DNA from: Thermohalobaculum sp035527255
GTDB lineage: Bacteria; Pseudomonadota; Alphaproteobacteria; Rhodobacterales; Rhodobacteraceae
Reading direction: 5' to 3'
Length of the DNA stretch: 64,000 nt
Assembly: GCA_035527255.1 (NCBI GenBank)
Contig: DATLAW010000237.1
Location: 1-64,000 of the forward strand
Below, one piece after another: positions 50,638 through 59,996 of the stretch. The position numbers were made by a program, and so were the translations under genes. How positions within the stretch are numbered: position 1 is the first letter of the stretch; the number at the start of each line of letters is the position of its first letter. The notes beneath the pieces were generated by a model, which saw only the letters and a program-made list of their open reading frames with translations, ran no database searches and was not told the DNA's origin.

Positions 50638-51273
50638 ATGCTGGTCGAATGGACAACCCTGCTGGCCTTCGCCCCTGCCGCCCTGGCGCTGAACCTGACG
50701 CCGGGGGCGGACATGATGTTTTGCCTCGGCCAGGGACTGCGCGGCGGCCCGAGGGCCGGGATGGCGGCCAATCTTGGCATCGCTGCAGGGTCGTTGGTGC
50801 ATATGCTCGCCGCCGGGCTGGGTCTGGCGGCGTTGCTGGCCACGGCGCCGCAGATGTTCCATGCGATCCGCTGGGCCGGGGTCGCCTATCTGGTGTTCCT
50901 CGCGGTGCAGGTGCTGACCAACCCGCTCGGTGCCACGGCAGCGACGTCTGCCCGCCCGGCGTCTGCCCGCCCGACGCGAGCGTTCCGCGATGCCATGGCG
51001 GTCAATATCCTGAACCCGAAGGTGGCGCTGTTCATCCTCGCCTTTCTGCCGCAATTCGTCGATCCTGCGCGCCCGGTGCTGCCGCAGTTCCTGATCCTCG
51101 GCGGGGTGCTGATGGCGGGCGGCCTGGTGATCAACGGCGCGGTTGGGGTGTTCGCCGGCGGGCTGGGTCAGGCACTGGCGCGCTCGGCCCGGATGGAGCG
51201 CGGGTTGCGGTATGTTTCGGCCGGGATTTTCTTCGCACTGGCCGCCAGGTTGGCGCTGGATGGGCGGCGGTGA
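50638..51273 (+). CDS. LysE/RhtB family exporter
   Basis: A 211-residue inner-membrane protein with about six transmembrane helices. The N-terminal LALNLTPGADMMFCLGQGLRGGPRAGMAANLGIAAGSLVHM and central FRDAMAVNILNPKVALFILAFLPQFV are the LysE core. Family members export amino acids such as lysine, threonine or homoserine. A small duplication, GTCTGCCCGCCCG twice near 50946-50971, encodes the ATSARPASARPT linker between helices. Confidence 0.9.
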   Translation: MLVEWTTLLAFAPAALALNLTPGADMMFCLGQGLRGGPRAGMAANLGIAAGSLVHMLAAGLGLAALLATAPQMFHAIRWAGVAYLVFLAVQVLTNPLGATAATSARPASARPTRAFRDAMAVNILNPKVALFILAFLPQFVDPARPVLPQFLILGGVLMAGGLVINGAVGVFAGGLGQALARSARMERGLRYVSAGIFFALAARLALDGRR

Positions 51274-51293
51274 ATAAGGGTGATGAACGGAGA

Positions 51294-51842
51294 ATGACTT
51301 TGAACCGCATCAACGAGAACCGCGATTTCATTCCGGTCAATATCGCCATATTGACGGTGTCGGACAGCCGCACGCTGGCTGAAGACCGATCCGGCGACAC
51401 GCTGGTCGGGCGGCTGGCCGATGCCGGGCACCATCTGGCCGGGCGGGCTATCGTCATCGATGACCGGAAGCGGATTGCAGCGCAGCTTCGCGTGTGGATC
51501 GCCGATCAGGGGGTGGATGTGGTGATCTCGACCGGCGGCACTGGCCTGACCGGGCGCGATGTCACGGTCGAGGCCCACCGCGATGTCTACGAGAAGGAAA
51601 TCGAGGCTTTTGGCACCGTCTTCACCCATGTCTCGATGGCCAAGATCGGCACCTCGGCGGTGCAAAGCCGGGCCTGCGGCGGGGTCGCCGGGGGGACCTA
51701 CCTGTTCGCCCTGCCCGGCTCGCCCGGCGCCTGCAAGGATGGCTGGGACGAGATTCTGAAGCCACAGCTCGATTACCGCCACATGCCCTGCAACTTCGTC
51801 GAGATCATGCCCCGGCTGGAGGAACACAAGCGACGCAAATAG
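51294..51842 (+). CDS. moaB: Molybdenum cofactor biosynthesis protein B
   Basis: A 182-residue MoaB/Mog-fold protein that acts on molybdopterin (adenylylation in most bacteria). Core motifs: VNIAILTVSDSRTLAEDRSGDTL (about 15-37), STGGTGLTGRDVT, and FALPGSPGACKDGWDEILKPQL. ATG at 51294 follows ACGGAGA closely. It follows the LysE gene by 20 bases. Confidence 0.93.
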   Translation: MTLNRINENRDFIPVNIAILTVSDSRTLAEDRSGDTLVGRLADAGHHLAGRAIVIDDRKRIAAQLRVWIADQGVDVVISTGGTGLTGRDVTVEAHRDVYEKEIEAFGTVFTHVSMAKIGTSAVQSRACGGVAGGTYLFALPGSPGACKDGWDEILKPQLDYRHMPCNFVEIMPRLEEHKRRK

Positions 51843-51889
51843 GGCAAGCATGAACACTCGGTTTACCTTGGCGTGCAATTCTCGGCGCG

Positions 51890-52303
51890 ATGAACCCGGA
51901 ACCCCTGATGTTTGAATGGCGCACCCCCGAGCCGGAACGGCCGATACTCGATACCGGGTATCTGGCGCGCCTTGGCGGCCATCTGGGCAGGGCCGTCCTG
52001 GCCGAGTTGATGGCCGACGGGCTGATCGAATTGACCGACCGGACGGCCCGAATGGCCGAGATGGAAGCGGCGGGCGATCTGGACGCGATTGCCCGGCTCG
52101 GGCACGACCTTGTCGGTATGGCCGGGCATCTGGGCCTGACCCGGTTGTCGGCGGCAGCGGCGGAGATGAACCGAGCGGCGCGCGATGGCGCGGTCGGTAA
52201 GGTCGCGCCCCGGGTGGCCGAGGTCCGGCGTCTGGGTACGGCCAGCGTCGAGGCGATGCGGCTGCATCTTGACGGGATGACCGGGCGTATACCGGGCGGA
52301 TAG
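51890..52303 (+). CDS. Orphan Hpt domain protein
   Basis: A 137-residue protein with a histidine-phosphotransfer core: RLGHDLVGMAGHLGLTRLSAAAAEM (about 69-93), where H72 is the likely phospho-accepting His, flanked by helices predicted at about 25-68 and 100-130. No other domain. Such proteins relay phosphate from hybrid kinases to response regulators. No kinase or regulator is adjacent; the hybrid kinase at 7114 lacks an Hpt and is a candidate partner. Confidence 0.72.
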   Translation: MNPEPLMFEWRTPEPERPILDTGYLARLGGHLGRAVLAELMADGLIELTDRTARMAEMEAAGDLDAIARLGHDLVGMAGHLGLTRLSAAAAEMNRAARDGAVGKVAPRVAEVRRLGTASVEAMRLHLDGMTGRIPGG

Positions 52304-52534
52304 ACCGCATCCACGAATTTTCAGCCGGTGTCTCACGGGGGCCTTGGCCGGGGGTGCGTCGCTGGGTTAGGCTAGTGGTTCGACCGAGACGGAAGAGTCC
52401 GGCGTCAGCCGGGCCTTTCGTTGAGATAAGTTAAGCCATCACAAGGGGATGGCTAGTGGGTCTGGCCGATATTCCGGGATCGGAATGTCGGATTTGATCC
52501 ATTAGCGTAGATACAGGCATCTGGAGCAAACAGA

Positions 52535-53944
52535 ATGAGCAAAGAGACCGGAGAATCCGGATCGACAGAGACCAAAGAAAAGCAAATTCCGATCTATCTG
52601 TTGGCATCCGACCGGCTGGACGAATTGGTGGCGGAACTTTCGGCCAGCCAGGCCGCCTGGGTCCACGCCAACGGTTTTCGCGCGCTGCTGGGCACGACAC
52701 TGGCGTTGCCGGGCGAGGACGGGTCCGTCGCCCGGGTGCTGGTCGGCTGGGGAACAGATCAGCAGCGCCTGCGTGAGCGGCTGCATCTGGGCAGCTTCGC
52801 CCGCACCGCCCCGGCCGGGAACTACCGGCTCGAGGGCGATCTGGACCCGCATGAGGCCGAACAGACGGCGCTGGGATGGATGCTGGGGCGATACCGCTTC
52901 GACCGCTACAAAACCGACGGCTACGACGCGGAAGCCGATCTGGAGACACCGAAAGGCGTCGACAGCAACCGGCTGGGGCGGATTGTCGAAGGCGTCTTCA
53001 TCACCCGCGACCTGATCAACACGCCCGCCAACGAGATGGGGCCGGCAAGCCTGGAACGGGCGGCGCGGCGGCTGGCCGAACGCCACGGAGCCGAGATCGA
53101 GGTCACCACCGGTGCCGCACTTCTGGAGGCGAACCTGCCGCTGATCCATGCGGTTGGCCGGGCCGGGCCGGAGGAGCCACGCCTGATCGATATCCGGTGG
53201 GGGAGTGCCGATCACCCGGCGGTGACCCTGGTTGGCAAAGGGGTGTGTTTCGACACCGGCGGCCTGAACCTGAAACCGGGTGCCTCGATGGGAATCATGA
53301 AAAAGGATATGGGCGGCGGCGCTACCGTGCTGGGGCTGGCCCATATGATCATGGGGTTGGCGCTTCCGGTCTGTCTTCGGGTGCTGGTCCCGGCGGTGGA
53401 GAACTCGGTTTCCTCCGACGCAATGCGCCCCGGTGACGTGTTGCGCTCACGCAAGGGTCTGACGGTGGAGGTCAACAACACCGATGCCGAGGGACGGCTG
53501 GTGCTGGCCGATGCGCTGACGTTGGCGAGCGAAGAAAACCCGGCGCTGATCGTCGATATGGCGACCCTGACCGGCGCGGCACGGGTGGCGCTGGGGCCCG
53601 ACCTGCCGCCGTTCTACACCGATGACGAGGAATTGGCGGCGCAACTGACAGCGGCCTCCGCCGCCGAGGCTGACCCGATCTGGCGGATGCCGCTGTGGCC
53701 CGCCTATGAGGGCGACATCGAGCCTGACATCGCCAATCTCGATAACGCGCCATCGGGCGGCTTTGCCGGATCGATCACCGCAGCGCTGTTCCTGAAGCGG
53801 TTTGTCGGCGATGCGCCGTGGGTGCATTTCGACATTTACGGCTGGACCCCGAAAGCCAGACCCGGCAGACCGAAGGGCGGCGAATGCCAGGCGGCGCGGG
53901 CAGTGCTTGCGGTGCTGGAGGCCCGTTACGGAGAACCAAGATGA
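52535..53944 (+). CDS. Leucyl aminopeptidase family protein (M17)
   Basis: A 469-residue two-metal aminopeptidase. The catalytic signature is VNNTDAEGRLVLADALT, with metal ligands from DTGGLNLKP and KDMGGGATV further upstream. The N-terminal half (about 1-150) is variable. It removes N-terminal residues from peptides in the cytosol. The stop overlaps the NlpC/P60 gene as ATGA, so translation is coupled, a pairing seen often in alphaproteobacteria. Confidence 0.93.
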   Translation: MSKETGESGSTETKEKQIPIYLLASDRLDELVAELSASQAAWVHANGFRALLGTTLALPGEDGSVARVLVGWGTDQQRLRERLHLGSFARTAPAGNYRLEGDLDPHEAEQTALGWMLGRYRFDRYKTDGYDAEADLETPKGVDSNRLGRIVEGVFITRDLINTPANEMGPASLERAARRLAERHGAEIEVTTGAALLEANLPLIHAVGRAGPEEPRLIDIRWGSADHPAVTLVGKGVCFDTGGLNLKPGASMGIMKKDMGGGATVLGLAHMIMGLALPVCLRVLVPAVENSVSSDAMRPGDVLRSRKGLTVEVNNTDAEGRLVLADALTLASEENPALIVDMATLTGAARVALGPDLPPFYTDDEELAAQLTAASAAEADPIWRMPLWPAYEGDIEPDIANLDNAPSGGFAGSITAALFLKRFVGDAPWVHFDIYGWTPKARPGRPKGGECQAARAVLAVLEARYGEPR

Positions 53945-54801
53945 AACAGGACCCAAGGCGTTTCGCCGCGCGGCCCGACCTTGCGGCAATGCATTTGAAG
54001 GGTGAGGTTGAGGCCGAACGTTTCGCCGAGGCGACCCAGATGGTTGTTTCGGTGCCGGCGGCACCACTGACCTCGCGGCCCGATGGCGATGCTCCGTTGG
54101 AAAGCCAGATTTTATATGGCGAGCCTTACGCCGCCTATGAGATGGCGGGTGGTTGGGCTTGGGGCCAGTCTGAGCGCGACGGCTATGTCGGCTATGTGCC
54201 GCACGCCTGCCTGCTGCCGGCAGGGCCAGTGCCGACCCACCGCGTTACACAGCCGACGACGCTTGTGTACGCCACCCCAGCGGTGAAAACCCGACCGATC
54301 GGCTGGTTGAGCTACGGCGCACTAGTGGGGGTCGACGGCGTTGACAATAATTTTGCTGTACTGACCGCTGGCGGCTTTGTCCCGGCGCCGCATCTTTCGC
54401 CATGCGATGCTTTTGCGCCCGACTGGGTGGCCGAAGCCGAGCGGTTTCTGGGCGCGCCCTATCTGTGGGGTGGGCGAACGCAAGCCGGTCTGGATTGCTC
54501 GGCGCTGGTCCAGCTGGCGCTGCAGGCGGCGGGACGGGATTGCCCGCGCGATTCAGATATGCAGGCGGCGGATCTGGGCCGCACCCTGGCGCCAGGCACA
54601 GCCCATGAGCGCGGCGATCTGGTATTCTGGACGGGCCATGTGGGCATCATGCTCGACCGGACCCGGATGTTGCAATCCAGTGGCAACTACATGACGGTGG
54701 TGGTCGAGACACTGGACACCGCAATTGAGCGTATTTTGGCTGCGGGCGAAGGCCCGGTGATCCGCCATGCCCGTCTCGACGCCACCGCCGCAGAGAGCTA
54801 A
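53941..54801 (+). CDS. SH3 plus NlpC/P60 peptidoglycan hydrolase
   Basis: A 286-residue protein with two SH3-like regions (about 32-95 and 100-150) and a C-terminal NlpC/P60 domain (about 158-280). The catalytic Cys is in GLDCSALVQLAL (C186) and the His in FWTGHVGIMLD (H233). It should cleave peptide stems, most likely gamma-D-Glu to diaminopimelate bonds. No signal peptide visible. Coupled to the M17 aminopeptidase, suggesting cell-wall peptide recycling in the cytosol. Confidence 0.9.
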   Translation: MKQDPRRFAARPDLAAMHLKGEVEAERFAEATQMVVSVPAAPLTSRPDGDAPLESQILYGEPYAAYEMAGGWAWGQSERDGYVGYVPHACLLPAGPVPTHRVTQPTTLVYATPAVKTRPIGWLSYGALVGVDGVDNNFAVLTAGGFVPAPHLSPCDAFAPDWVAEAERFLGAPYLWGGRTQAGLDCSALVQLALQAAGRDCPRDSDMQAADLGRTLAPGTAHERGDLVFWTGHVGIMLDRTRMLQSSGNYMTVVVETLDTAIERILAAGEGPVIRHARLDATAAES

Positions 54802-54860
54802 GCTCGCTTACAATCGAGACTAAAAACCTTGGCTAAGGGTTAAAGGCGAAAGGCAGGAAA

Positions 54861-56171
54861 ATGAACAGGGGCGCTATCTGGTGCGCACGAGCGACTTTGG
54901 CAATATCGGTCCTACTGACCGGCGGATGCGCCGCCAGCAAGGGCACGGCACAGGAGAAATTGGTCGCGGCTGGCAACGCGACCGCGCCGCAGCTCCCGAT
55001 ACGCACCGACGGGGAGAGCGTGCCGCGCGTTGACTTCAGTTCATGGAAAGCTGGGTTCCGCGAGCGGGCGCTGGCCGCCGGGATCACCGGCGCGGTCTTC
55101 GACGCGGCTTTCGTCGGGGTTACCGTCAACGGTCGGGTTCTGGAGCTTGACCAGTTTCAACCGGAATTCGTCCGGCCGATCTGGGAGTATCTCGATAGCG
55201 CGGTCTCGGCGACCCGCATCGCCGATGGGCGCGCCCGCGTATCGGAGCGGCGCAATACACTGAGTGGTATCCAGGATCGCTATGGCGTCGATCTTGGTAT
55301 TGTTGCGGCGATCTGGGGCATTGAGAGCGCCTACGGGAACAACTTCGGCTCGATTCCGGTGATCGAGAGCCTGGCGACGCTGGCCTACGAGGGGCGGCGG
55401 CGTGCCTTTGGCGAGGAGCAACTGCTCGCCGCCCTGCGCATCCAGCAGAACGGCGATGTCAGCCCAGCGCGCATGGTCGGATCCTGGGCCGGGGCAATGG
55501 GGCACACCCAGTTCATTCCGACCAGCTTCGAGGATTACGCGGTGGATTTCACCGGCGACGGCAAGCGCGATGTCTGGGCCGACGACCCAGCGGACGCGCT
55601 GGCCTCGACTGCGAACTATCTGGCGCGGTTTGGCTGGACGCGGAGCGCGCCATCGGTGATCGAGGTCACGCTGCCTGGCGGCTTCGACTATGGGCTGGCC
55701 GATGACAGTATGCGGAAATCCACTGCCGAGTGGGAAGCATTGGGCGTGAAGCGGGTTGGCGCCGGGCAGCTTGTGCCTTCCGATGCGGTGACCATCCTAC
55801 TGCCTGCGGGTGCGAAGGGGCCGGCCTTCGCCGCCTATCCCAACTTCCGGGTGATCAAGCGCTATAACAACGCCACCTCCTATGCCATGGCGGTGGCGCT
55901 GCTGGCCGGACAAATCGACAACGCGGTCGCCTTTGGCGCGCGGCTAACGATGGATTGGCCGCGCGGCGACCGGCCGCTGAGCCGCGATGAGACCGAGGAG
56001 CTGCAGCGCCGGCTGACCGCGCTTGGGTATGAGACTCACGGGATCGATGGCATCGTCGGTCCCAACACCCGCAGAGCGATCCGCAATTTCCAGGCCGACA
56101 AGGGAATGGTCCCGGACGGCTACCTGTCGGCGGCCTTGCTGACGCAAGTGCGCGCGGCGATGGGCGGGTAA
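54861..56171 (+). CDS. MltB-like lytic murein transglycosylase
   Basis: A 436-residue lipoprotein. Lipobox LLTGGCA (Cys 23). The transglycosylase domain (about 55-350) has catalytic Glu in AAIWGIESAYGNNFG (E155), plus MVGSWAGAMGHTQFIPTSFEDYAVDF and DPADALASTANYL. A C-terminal peptidoglycan-binding domain (about 376-433) has LQRRLTALGYETHGIDGIVGPNTRRAIRNFQ. It cleaves glycan strands of peptidoglycan in the periplasm, in line with the neighbouring cell-wall hydrolase. Confidence 0.93.
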   Translation: MNRGAIWCARATLAISVLLTGGCAASKGTAQEKLVAAGNATAPQLPIRTDGESVPRVDFSSWKAGFRERALAAGITGAVFDAAFVGVTVNGRVLELDQFQPEFVRPIWEYLDSAVSATRIADGRARVSERRNTLSGIQDRYGVDLGIVAAIWGIESAYGNNFGSIPVIESLATLAYEGRRRAFGEEQLLAALRIQQNGDVSPARMVGSWAGAMGHTQFIPTSFEDYAVDFTGDGKRDVWADDPADALASTANYLARFGWTRSAPSVIEVTLPGGFDYGLADDSMRKSTAEWEALGVKRVGAGQLVPSDAVTILLPAGAKGPAFAAYPNFRVIKRYNNATSYAMAVALLAGQIDNAVAFGARLTMDWPRGDRPLSRDETEELQRRLTALGYETHGIDGIVGPNTRRAIRNFQADKGMVPDGYLSAALLTQVRAAMGG

Positions 56172-56189
56172 GTCAAGGGGTTCCGTGCC

Positions 56190-57080
56190 TTGGACAGTAC
56201 CCATAACAAGCGCCTGAACGTTTCGGCTGGCATCGCTTCGATCGCGGTTGCGCTGATCCTGGTCGCGGCCAAGGGCTGGGCCTGGGCCGAGACCGGCGCG
56301 TTGACGGTGGCCGCCAGCCTGATCGACTCGGCTCTCGATCTGGTTGTCTCGATGGCAAATTTTGGCGCTATTCTCTATGCGGCCAAGCCTGCGGACGAAG
56401 ACCACCGCTTCGGCCACCACTCGATCGAGGACATTGCCGCCCTGGCGCAGGCGCTGATGGTGGCAGCGGCCGGGGTGATGTTGGGTTGGCGCGGCATCGA
56501 GCGGCTTTTCGCCCCCGAGCCGCTGGCATCGGAATCGGCGGGAATCGCCGTGATGACACTGTCGATCCTGCTGACCGGGGCGCTGGTCTGGTGGCAACGG
56601 CGGGTGGCGCTGCAAACCGGCTCGAAGGTGGTGGCGGCAGATTCGTTGCACTACCTTACCGACCTACTGCCAGCTGTTGGTGGCATCGTGGCGCTGGCAG
56701 CGTCGGCATTGTTCGGCGTGGTTCAACTGGATTCGGCCATCTCTCTGGTGGCGGCAGTGGTTCTTTTGCGTGGCGCTTGGCAGATTGGCGGCGGAGCATT
56801 CGCCGCCCTGATGGACCGCGCCGCGCCCGACGAAGTTGAGCACAAAATCGCTGCCATCGTGGCAGGGTTTCCGGAGATCGAGGGCTTCCATGACCTGAAG
56901 ACCCGCGTCTCGGGCGCCCGGACATTCGTGCAACTCCATATCGAACTCGACGGCGCGCAGACACTGTTCGACGCCCATGCCGTCGGCGCGCGACTGCGCC
57001 TGAGCATCCTGGAGGCGGTGCCGGGATCGGAGGTGCTGGTCCACAAGGATCCGTCCGGGGACGGCGGAACGCAGCGATAG
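56190..57080 (+). CDS. Cation diffusion facilitator family transporter
   Basis: A 296-residue metal exporter of the FieF/ZitB family. Six transmembrane helices in the first two thirds; metal-site acids in IDSALDLV (helix 2) and HYLTDLLP (helix 5), and the histidine-containing loop DEDHRFGHHSIED. C-terminal cytoplasmic domain from about 205. Exports Zn2+, Fe2+ or Mn2+ using proton exchange. The start is TTG at 56190 with AAGGGG nine bases upstream. Confidence 0.9.
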   Translation: MDSTHNKRLNVSAGIASIAVALILVAAKGWAWAETGALTVAASLIDSALDLVVSMANFGAILYAAKPADEDHRFGHHSIEDIAALAQALMVAAAGVMLGWRGIERLFAPEPLASESAGIAVMTLSILLTGALVWWQRRVALQTGSKVVAADSLHYLTDLLPAVGGIVALAASALFGVVQLDSAISLVAAVVLLRGAWQIGGGAFAALMDRAAPDEVEHKIAAIVAGFPEIEGFHDLKTRVSGARTFVQLHIELDGAQTLFDAHAVGARLRLSILEAVPGSEVLVHKDPSGDGGTQR

Positions 57081-57082
57081 CC

Positions 57083-57098
57083 AACGCGATGTCGCGTT
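57083..57098. other. Perfect hairpin after the CDF gene
   Basis: AACGCGA-TG-TCGCGTT: 7-bp perfect arms two bases after the CDF stop. No T-run follows, so it is at best a weak or factor-dependent terminator. Confidence 0.45.
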
Positions 57099-57204
57099 AT
57101 GGCGGGCCAACGTCGCTCGCCCCCCAGCAGGCGTTTGTGCTTGGCCTCAGATTGCGCCTAACTTCTAGGGAACACCACTGACGGGCCATAGACGGGGACA
57201 CACC

Positions 57205-59691
57205 ATGAAGACGCATGCGCGGGCGGTTGTTGTTGGCGGAGGTGCTGTTGGCGCCGGGATCGCATATCACCTTGGCAAGGCAGGATGGGACACGGTCCTG
57301 CTCGAGCGTGACGAGTTGACCAGCGGGTCGACCTGGCACGCCGCCGGACTGCTGCCGCTGTTCAACATGGGCTATGCGACGACCCATATCCACGACTATT
57401 CAGTGAAGTTCTACAAGGCGTTGGAGGCCGAAACCGGGCTGAATGCCGGGTTCAGTGTGGTCGGCAACCTGCGGATGGCACAATGCCAGGAGCGCATCGA
57501 TGAATACATGCTCTACGCGTCAGTGGCCGAGACCGTGGGCATCCCGTTCGAGTGGCTGACCCCGGCCGATATCAAGGAGCGCTGGCCGCTGCTCCGTACC
57601 GAGGACTTGAAGGGCGCGATTTACCACCCGACCGATGGCTACATCAATCCGGCCGATGTGACCCAGGCGATGGCCAAGGGAGCGCGTCAGCACGGCGTCG
57701 AGATCGTCCGCCGGGCGCAGGTCGATGGCTTCGAGCGTGTCGGGGCCGAGTGGCTGGTCAAGGGCCGGATGATGGTCGAGAAGGGCGGCAACCTGATCCC
57801 CGGCGACGAGACCTTCGAGATCCGTTGCGAGCATGTCGTGACCGCCACCGGCAACCACGCCCAGCGCACCGCGGCGATGATCGGCTGCACCATCCCGGCG
57901 ATCCCGGTCGAGCACCAGTACATCGTCACCGAACCCGACGCGACGCTGGTCGAGTGGCGCAAGACCCATGCCGAGCACCCGGTGCTGCGAGATGCCGACG
58001 CCAAGTGGTATGTGCGCGAGGAGCGCGGCGGCTGGATCCTGGGGCCGTATGAGCGGGGCGCCCCTGCCCGCTTCATCCACGGTGTGCCCGACAGCTTCCG
58101 CGCCGATCTGTTCCCGTTGGATCTGGAGCGGATCGAGGCGGAATACATGTCGATGATCCACCGAATTCCTTCATCCGAGAACTGTGGGCTGAAGGGCGAT
58201 TTCAATGGGCCGATCTGCTATACGCCGGATGGCAATCCGTTGGTCGGCCCGGCGCCGGGAGTGGACAATTTCTGGTTCGCCGAGGGTTTTTCGTTCGGCA
58301 TCACCGCGGCCGGCGGCACCGGCTACTATCTGGCCCAGTTGATGACCGAGGGTGAGGCCGAGATCGACATGTGGTCGCTGGACCCGCGCCGCTATGGCAA
58401 ATGGGTCAACCGTGAGTATGCCGCCCGCAAAAACGAGGAGTGCTACGAGCACGTCTTCATCCTGCACCATCCGGACGAGGAGCGTGAGGCTTGCAGGCCG
58501 CTGCGCACCGCGCCCTGCTATGACCGGGTCAGGGCGAAGGGGGCGCAGTTTGGTCAGGTCAACGGCTGGGAACGGCCGAATTACTATGCGCCGCAAGGGT
58601 TTGACGACCATGCCTCGCGGTCGTTCCGCCGTGGTGGTTGGTGGCAATACGCACTGGACGAGGCTAAGGCGGTGCGCGAGGGCGCAGGCATGTTCGACGC
58701 TACGGCGTTCACCAAGCATATGGTCAAGGGGCCGGGGGCAACGCAGTTTCTCGATTGGCTGACCTGCAACAAGCTGCCCCGCGTTGGTCGCACCAACCTG
58801 ACTTATGCGCTGACCGATGTCGGGACGATCCGGACCGAGCTGACCATCGTGCGGACCGCCGAGGACGCTTATTATTGCGTCACGGCGGGTGCGGCGCAGG
58901 CTTACGACTCGGATTATCTGATCAAGATGGCGGCTTCCAAACGCGCCGAATTTGGCTGGATCGAGGTTCAGGATGTCTCGACGCAATGGGGCGTTTTGGC
59001 CATTGCCGGGCCTAAGTCGCGTGAGGTTTTGAGGCCGCTGATTGTCGATGCCGATCCGGATTCCGCGCTGACAAACAAACGTTTTCCGTGGCTTTCGGCG
59101 AAGCAGCTTGATCTGAAAATGTGCCCTTCGATGGCGATCCGGGTGGCCTATACCGGCGAGCTGGGGTGGGAGCTGCATCACCCAATTGAGATGCAGAACT
59201 ACCTGTTCGACAAGCTGATGGAGGCGGGCGAGCCGCATGGGTTGAAGCTGTGCGGGGCACGGGCGCAGAACTGGTTGCGGCAGGAAAAAAGCTACCGGGC
59301 TTTCGGCTCGGATCTTGGGCGCGACGCGACGCCGCTGGAATCCGGGCTCGACAGGTTTGTCGATTTATCTAAGGATTTCAAGGGTAAAACGGCAATGCAG
59401 GAGACCGGCATCCGCGCCGCCTGCGTGACCCTTCTGATAGACGGGCCGAAGAATGCTGACCCCTGGGGCAAAGAAGCGCTGGTGCTGGACGGGGTCAAGA
59501 TTGGCCGTCTGACTTCGGGCGGCTACTCGGTGGCGTTCGGCAAGCAGATCGGGATTGGCTATGTGCGGCCGGATCTGGCCAAGGTCGGCCAGAAGCTGAA
59601 ACTGCGGATGCTGACCGAACTGTGGGACGCCGAGATTGTCGAGGAAAGCCCCTACGACCCGAAGAACGAGACCATCCGCAAGGATGGGTGA
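57205..59691 (+). CDS. Dimethylglycine/sarcosine dehydrogenase-type FAD and GcvT protein
   Basis: An 828-residue enzyme: N-terminal FAD oxidoreductase (about 1-400) with AVVVGGGAVGAGIAYHLG and STWHAAGLL, whose His (H45) is the covalent FAD attachment in dimethylglycine dehydrogenases, then a GcvT-type folate-binding domain (about 420-820) with TGELGWELHHPIEMQNYLFD and QEKSYRAFGSDLGRDATPLESGL. It demethylates an N-methylated amine and captures formaldehyde on tetrahydrofolate, passing electrons through ETF to ubiquinone. Dimethylglycine, sarcosine and related betaines are possible substrates. Confidence 0.9.
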   Translation: MKTHARAVVVGGGAVGAGIAYHLGKAGWDTVLLERDELTSGSTWHAAGLLPLFNMGYATTHIHDYSVKFYKALEAETGLNAGFSVVGNLRMAQCQERIDEYMLYASVAETVGIPFEWLTPADIKERWPLLRTEDLKGAIYHPTDGYINPADVTQAMAKGARQHGVEIVRRAQVDGFERVGAEWLVKGRMMVEKGGNLIPGDETFEIRCEHVVTATGNHAQRTAAMIGCTIPAIPVEHQYIVTEPDATLVEWRKTHAEHPVLRDADAKWYVREERGGWILGPYERGAPARFIHGVPDSFRADLFPLDLERIEAEYMSMIHRIPSSENCGLKGDFNGPICYTPDGNPLVGPAPGVDNFWFAEGFSFGITAAGGTGYYLAQLMTEGEAEIDMWSLDPRRYGKWVNREYAARKNEECYEHVFILHHPDEEREACRPLRTAPCYDRVRAKGAQFGQVNGWERPNYYAPQGFDDHASRSFRRGGWWQYALDEAKAVREGAGMFDATAFTKHMVKGPGATQFLDWLTCNKLPRVGRTNLTYALTDVGTIRTELTIVRTAEDAYYCVTAGAAQAYDSDYLIKMAASKRAEFGWIEVQDVSTQWGVLAIAGPKSREVLRPLIVDADPDSALTNKRFPWLSAKQLDLKMCPSMAIRVAYTGELGWELHHPIEMQNYLFDKLMEAGEPHGLKLCGARAQNWLRQEKSYRAFGSDLGRDATPLESGLDRFVDLSKDFKGKTAMQETGIRAACVTLLIDGPKNADPWGKEALVLDGVKIGRLTSGGYSVAFGKQIGIGYVRPDLAKVGQKLKLRMLTELWDAEIVEESPYDPKNETIRKDG

Positions 59692-59801
59692 GGGGAAGTT
59701 CCGCCATGTTGGCGCTGGCATCGCAGATATTGCTAACCTAACATTCCGCCGGCCCACTCGGAGGCAGGGTCTCGTTCGGCAGCGCTGGAGGTATCAGCAA
59801 G

Positions 59802-59867
59802 ATGCAATACTCCCGGATCGGATCATCCAACCTGAAAATCTCGCGCCTCGCGCTCGGCGCCCCGTAA
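59802..59867 (+). pseudogene. Remnant of an aldo/keto reductase gene (N terminus)
   Basis: With GGAGG 13 bases upstream, ATG 59802 opens MQYSRIGSSNLKISRLALG and then AP-stop. This is the exact N-terminal strand of aldo/keto reductases (MQYxxLGxSxLKVSxLxLG). Nothing of the rest of the barrel follows in any frame before the next gene, so only the first 21 codons survive. A 21-codon frame overlaps the stop (ATG 59867) but is not recognisable. The 300-base gap around this holds nothing else. Confidence 0.6.
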
Positions 59868-59996
59868 TGGCGCGCGCGGGTATCCCCGACCAGATGACGC
59901 GCTTCCGCGATCTGTGGAAGACGGCGACCTAACCGGCAGCACCAAGATGGTTCCGCCAACGACGGGGCCATTTCGGTGCATCCCGTGAAGTGCGGC

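Noticed and set aside
57083..57204. Glycine riboswitch upstream of the dimethylglycine dehydrogenase gene
   Set aside because: The leader has a hairpin but none of the conserved glycine-aptamer segments.
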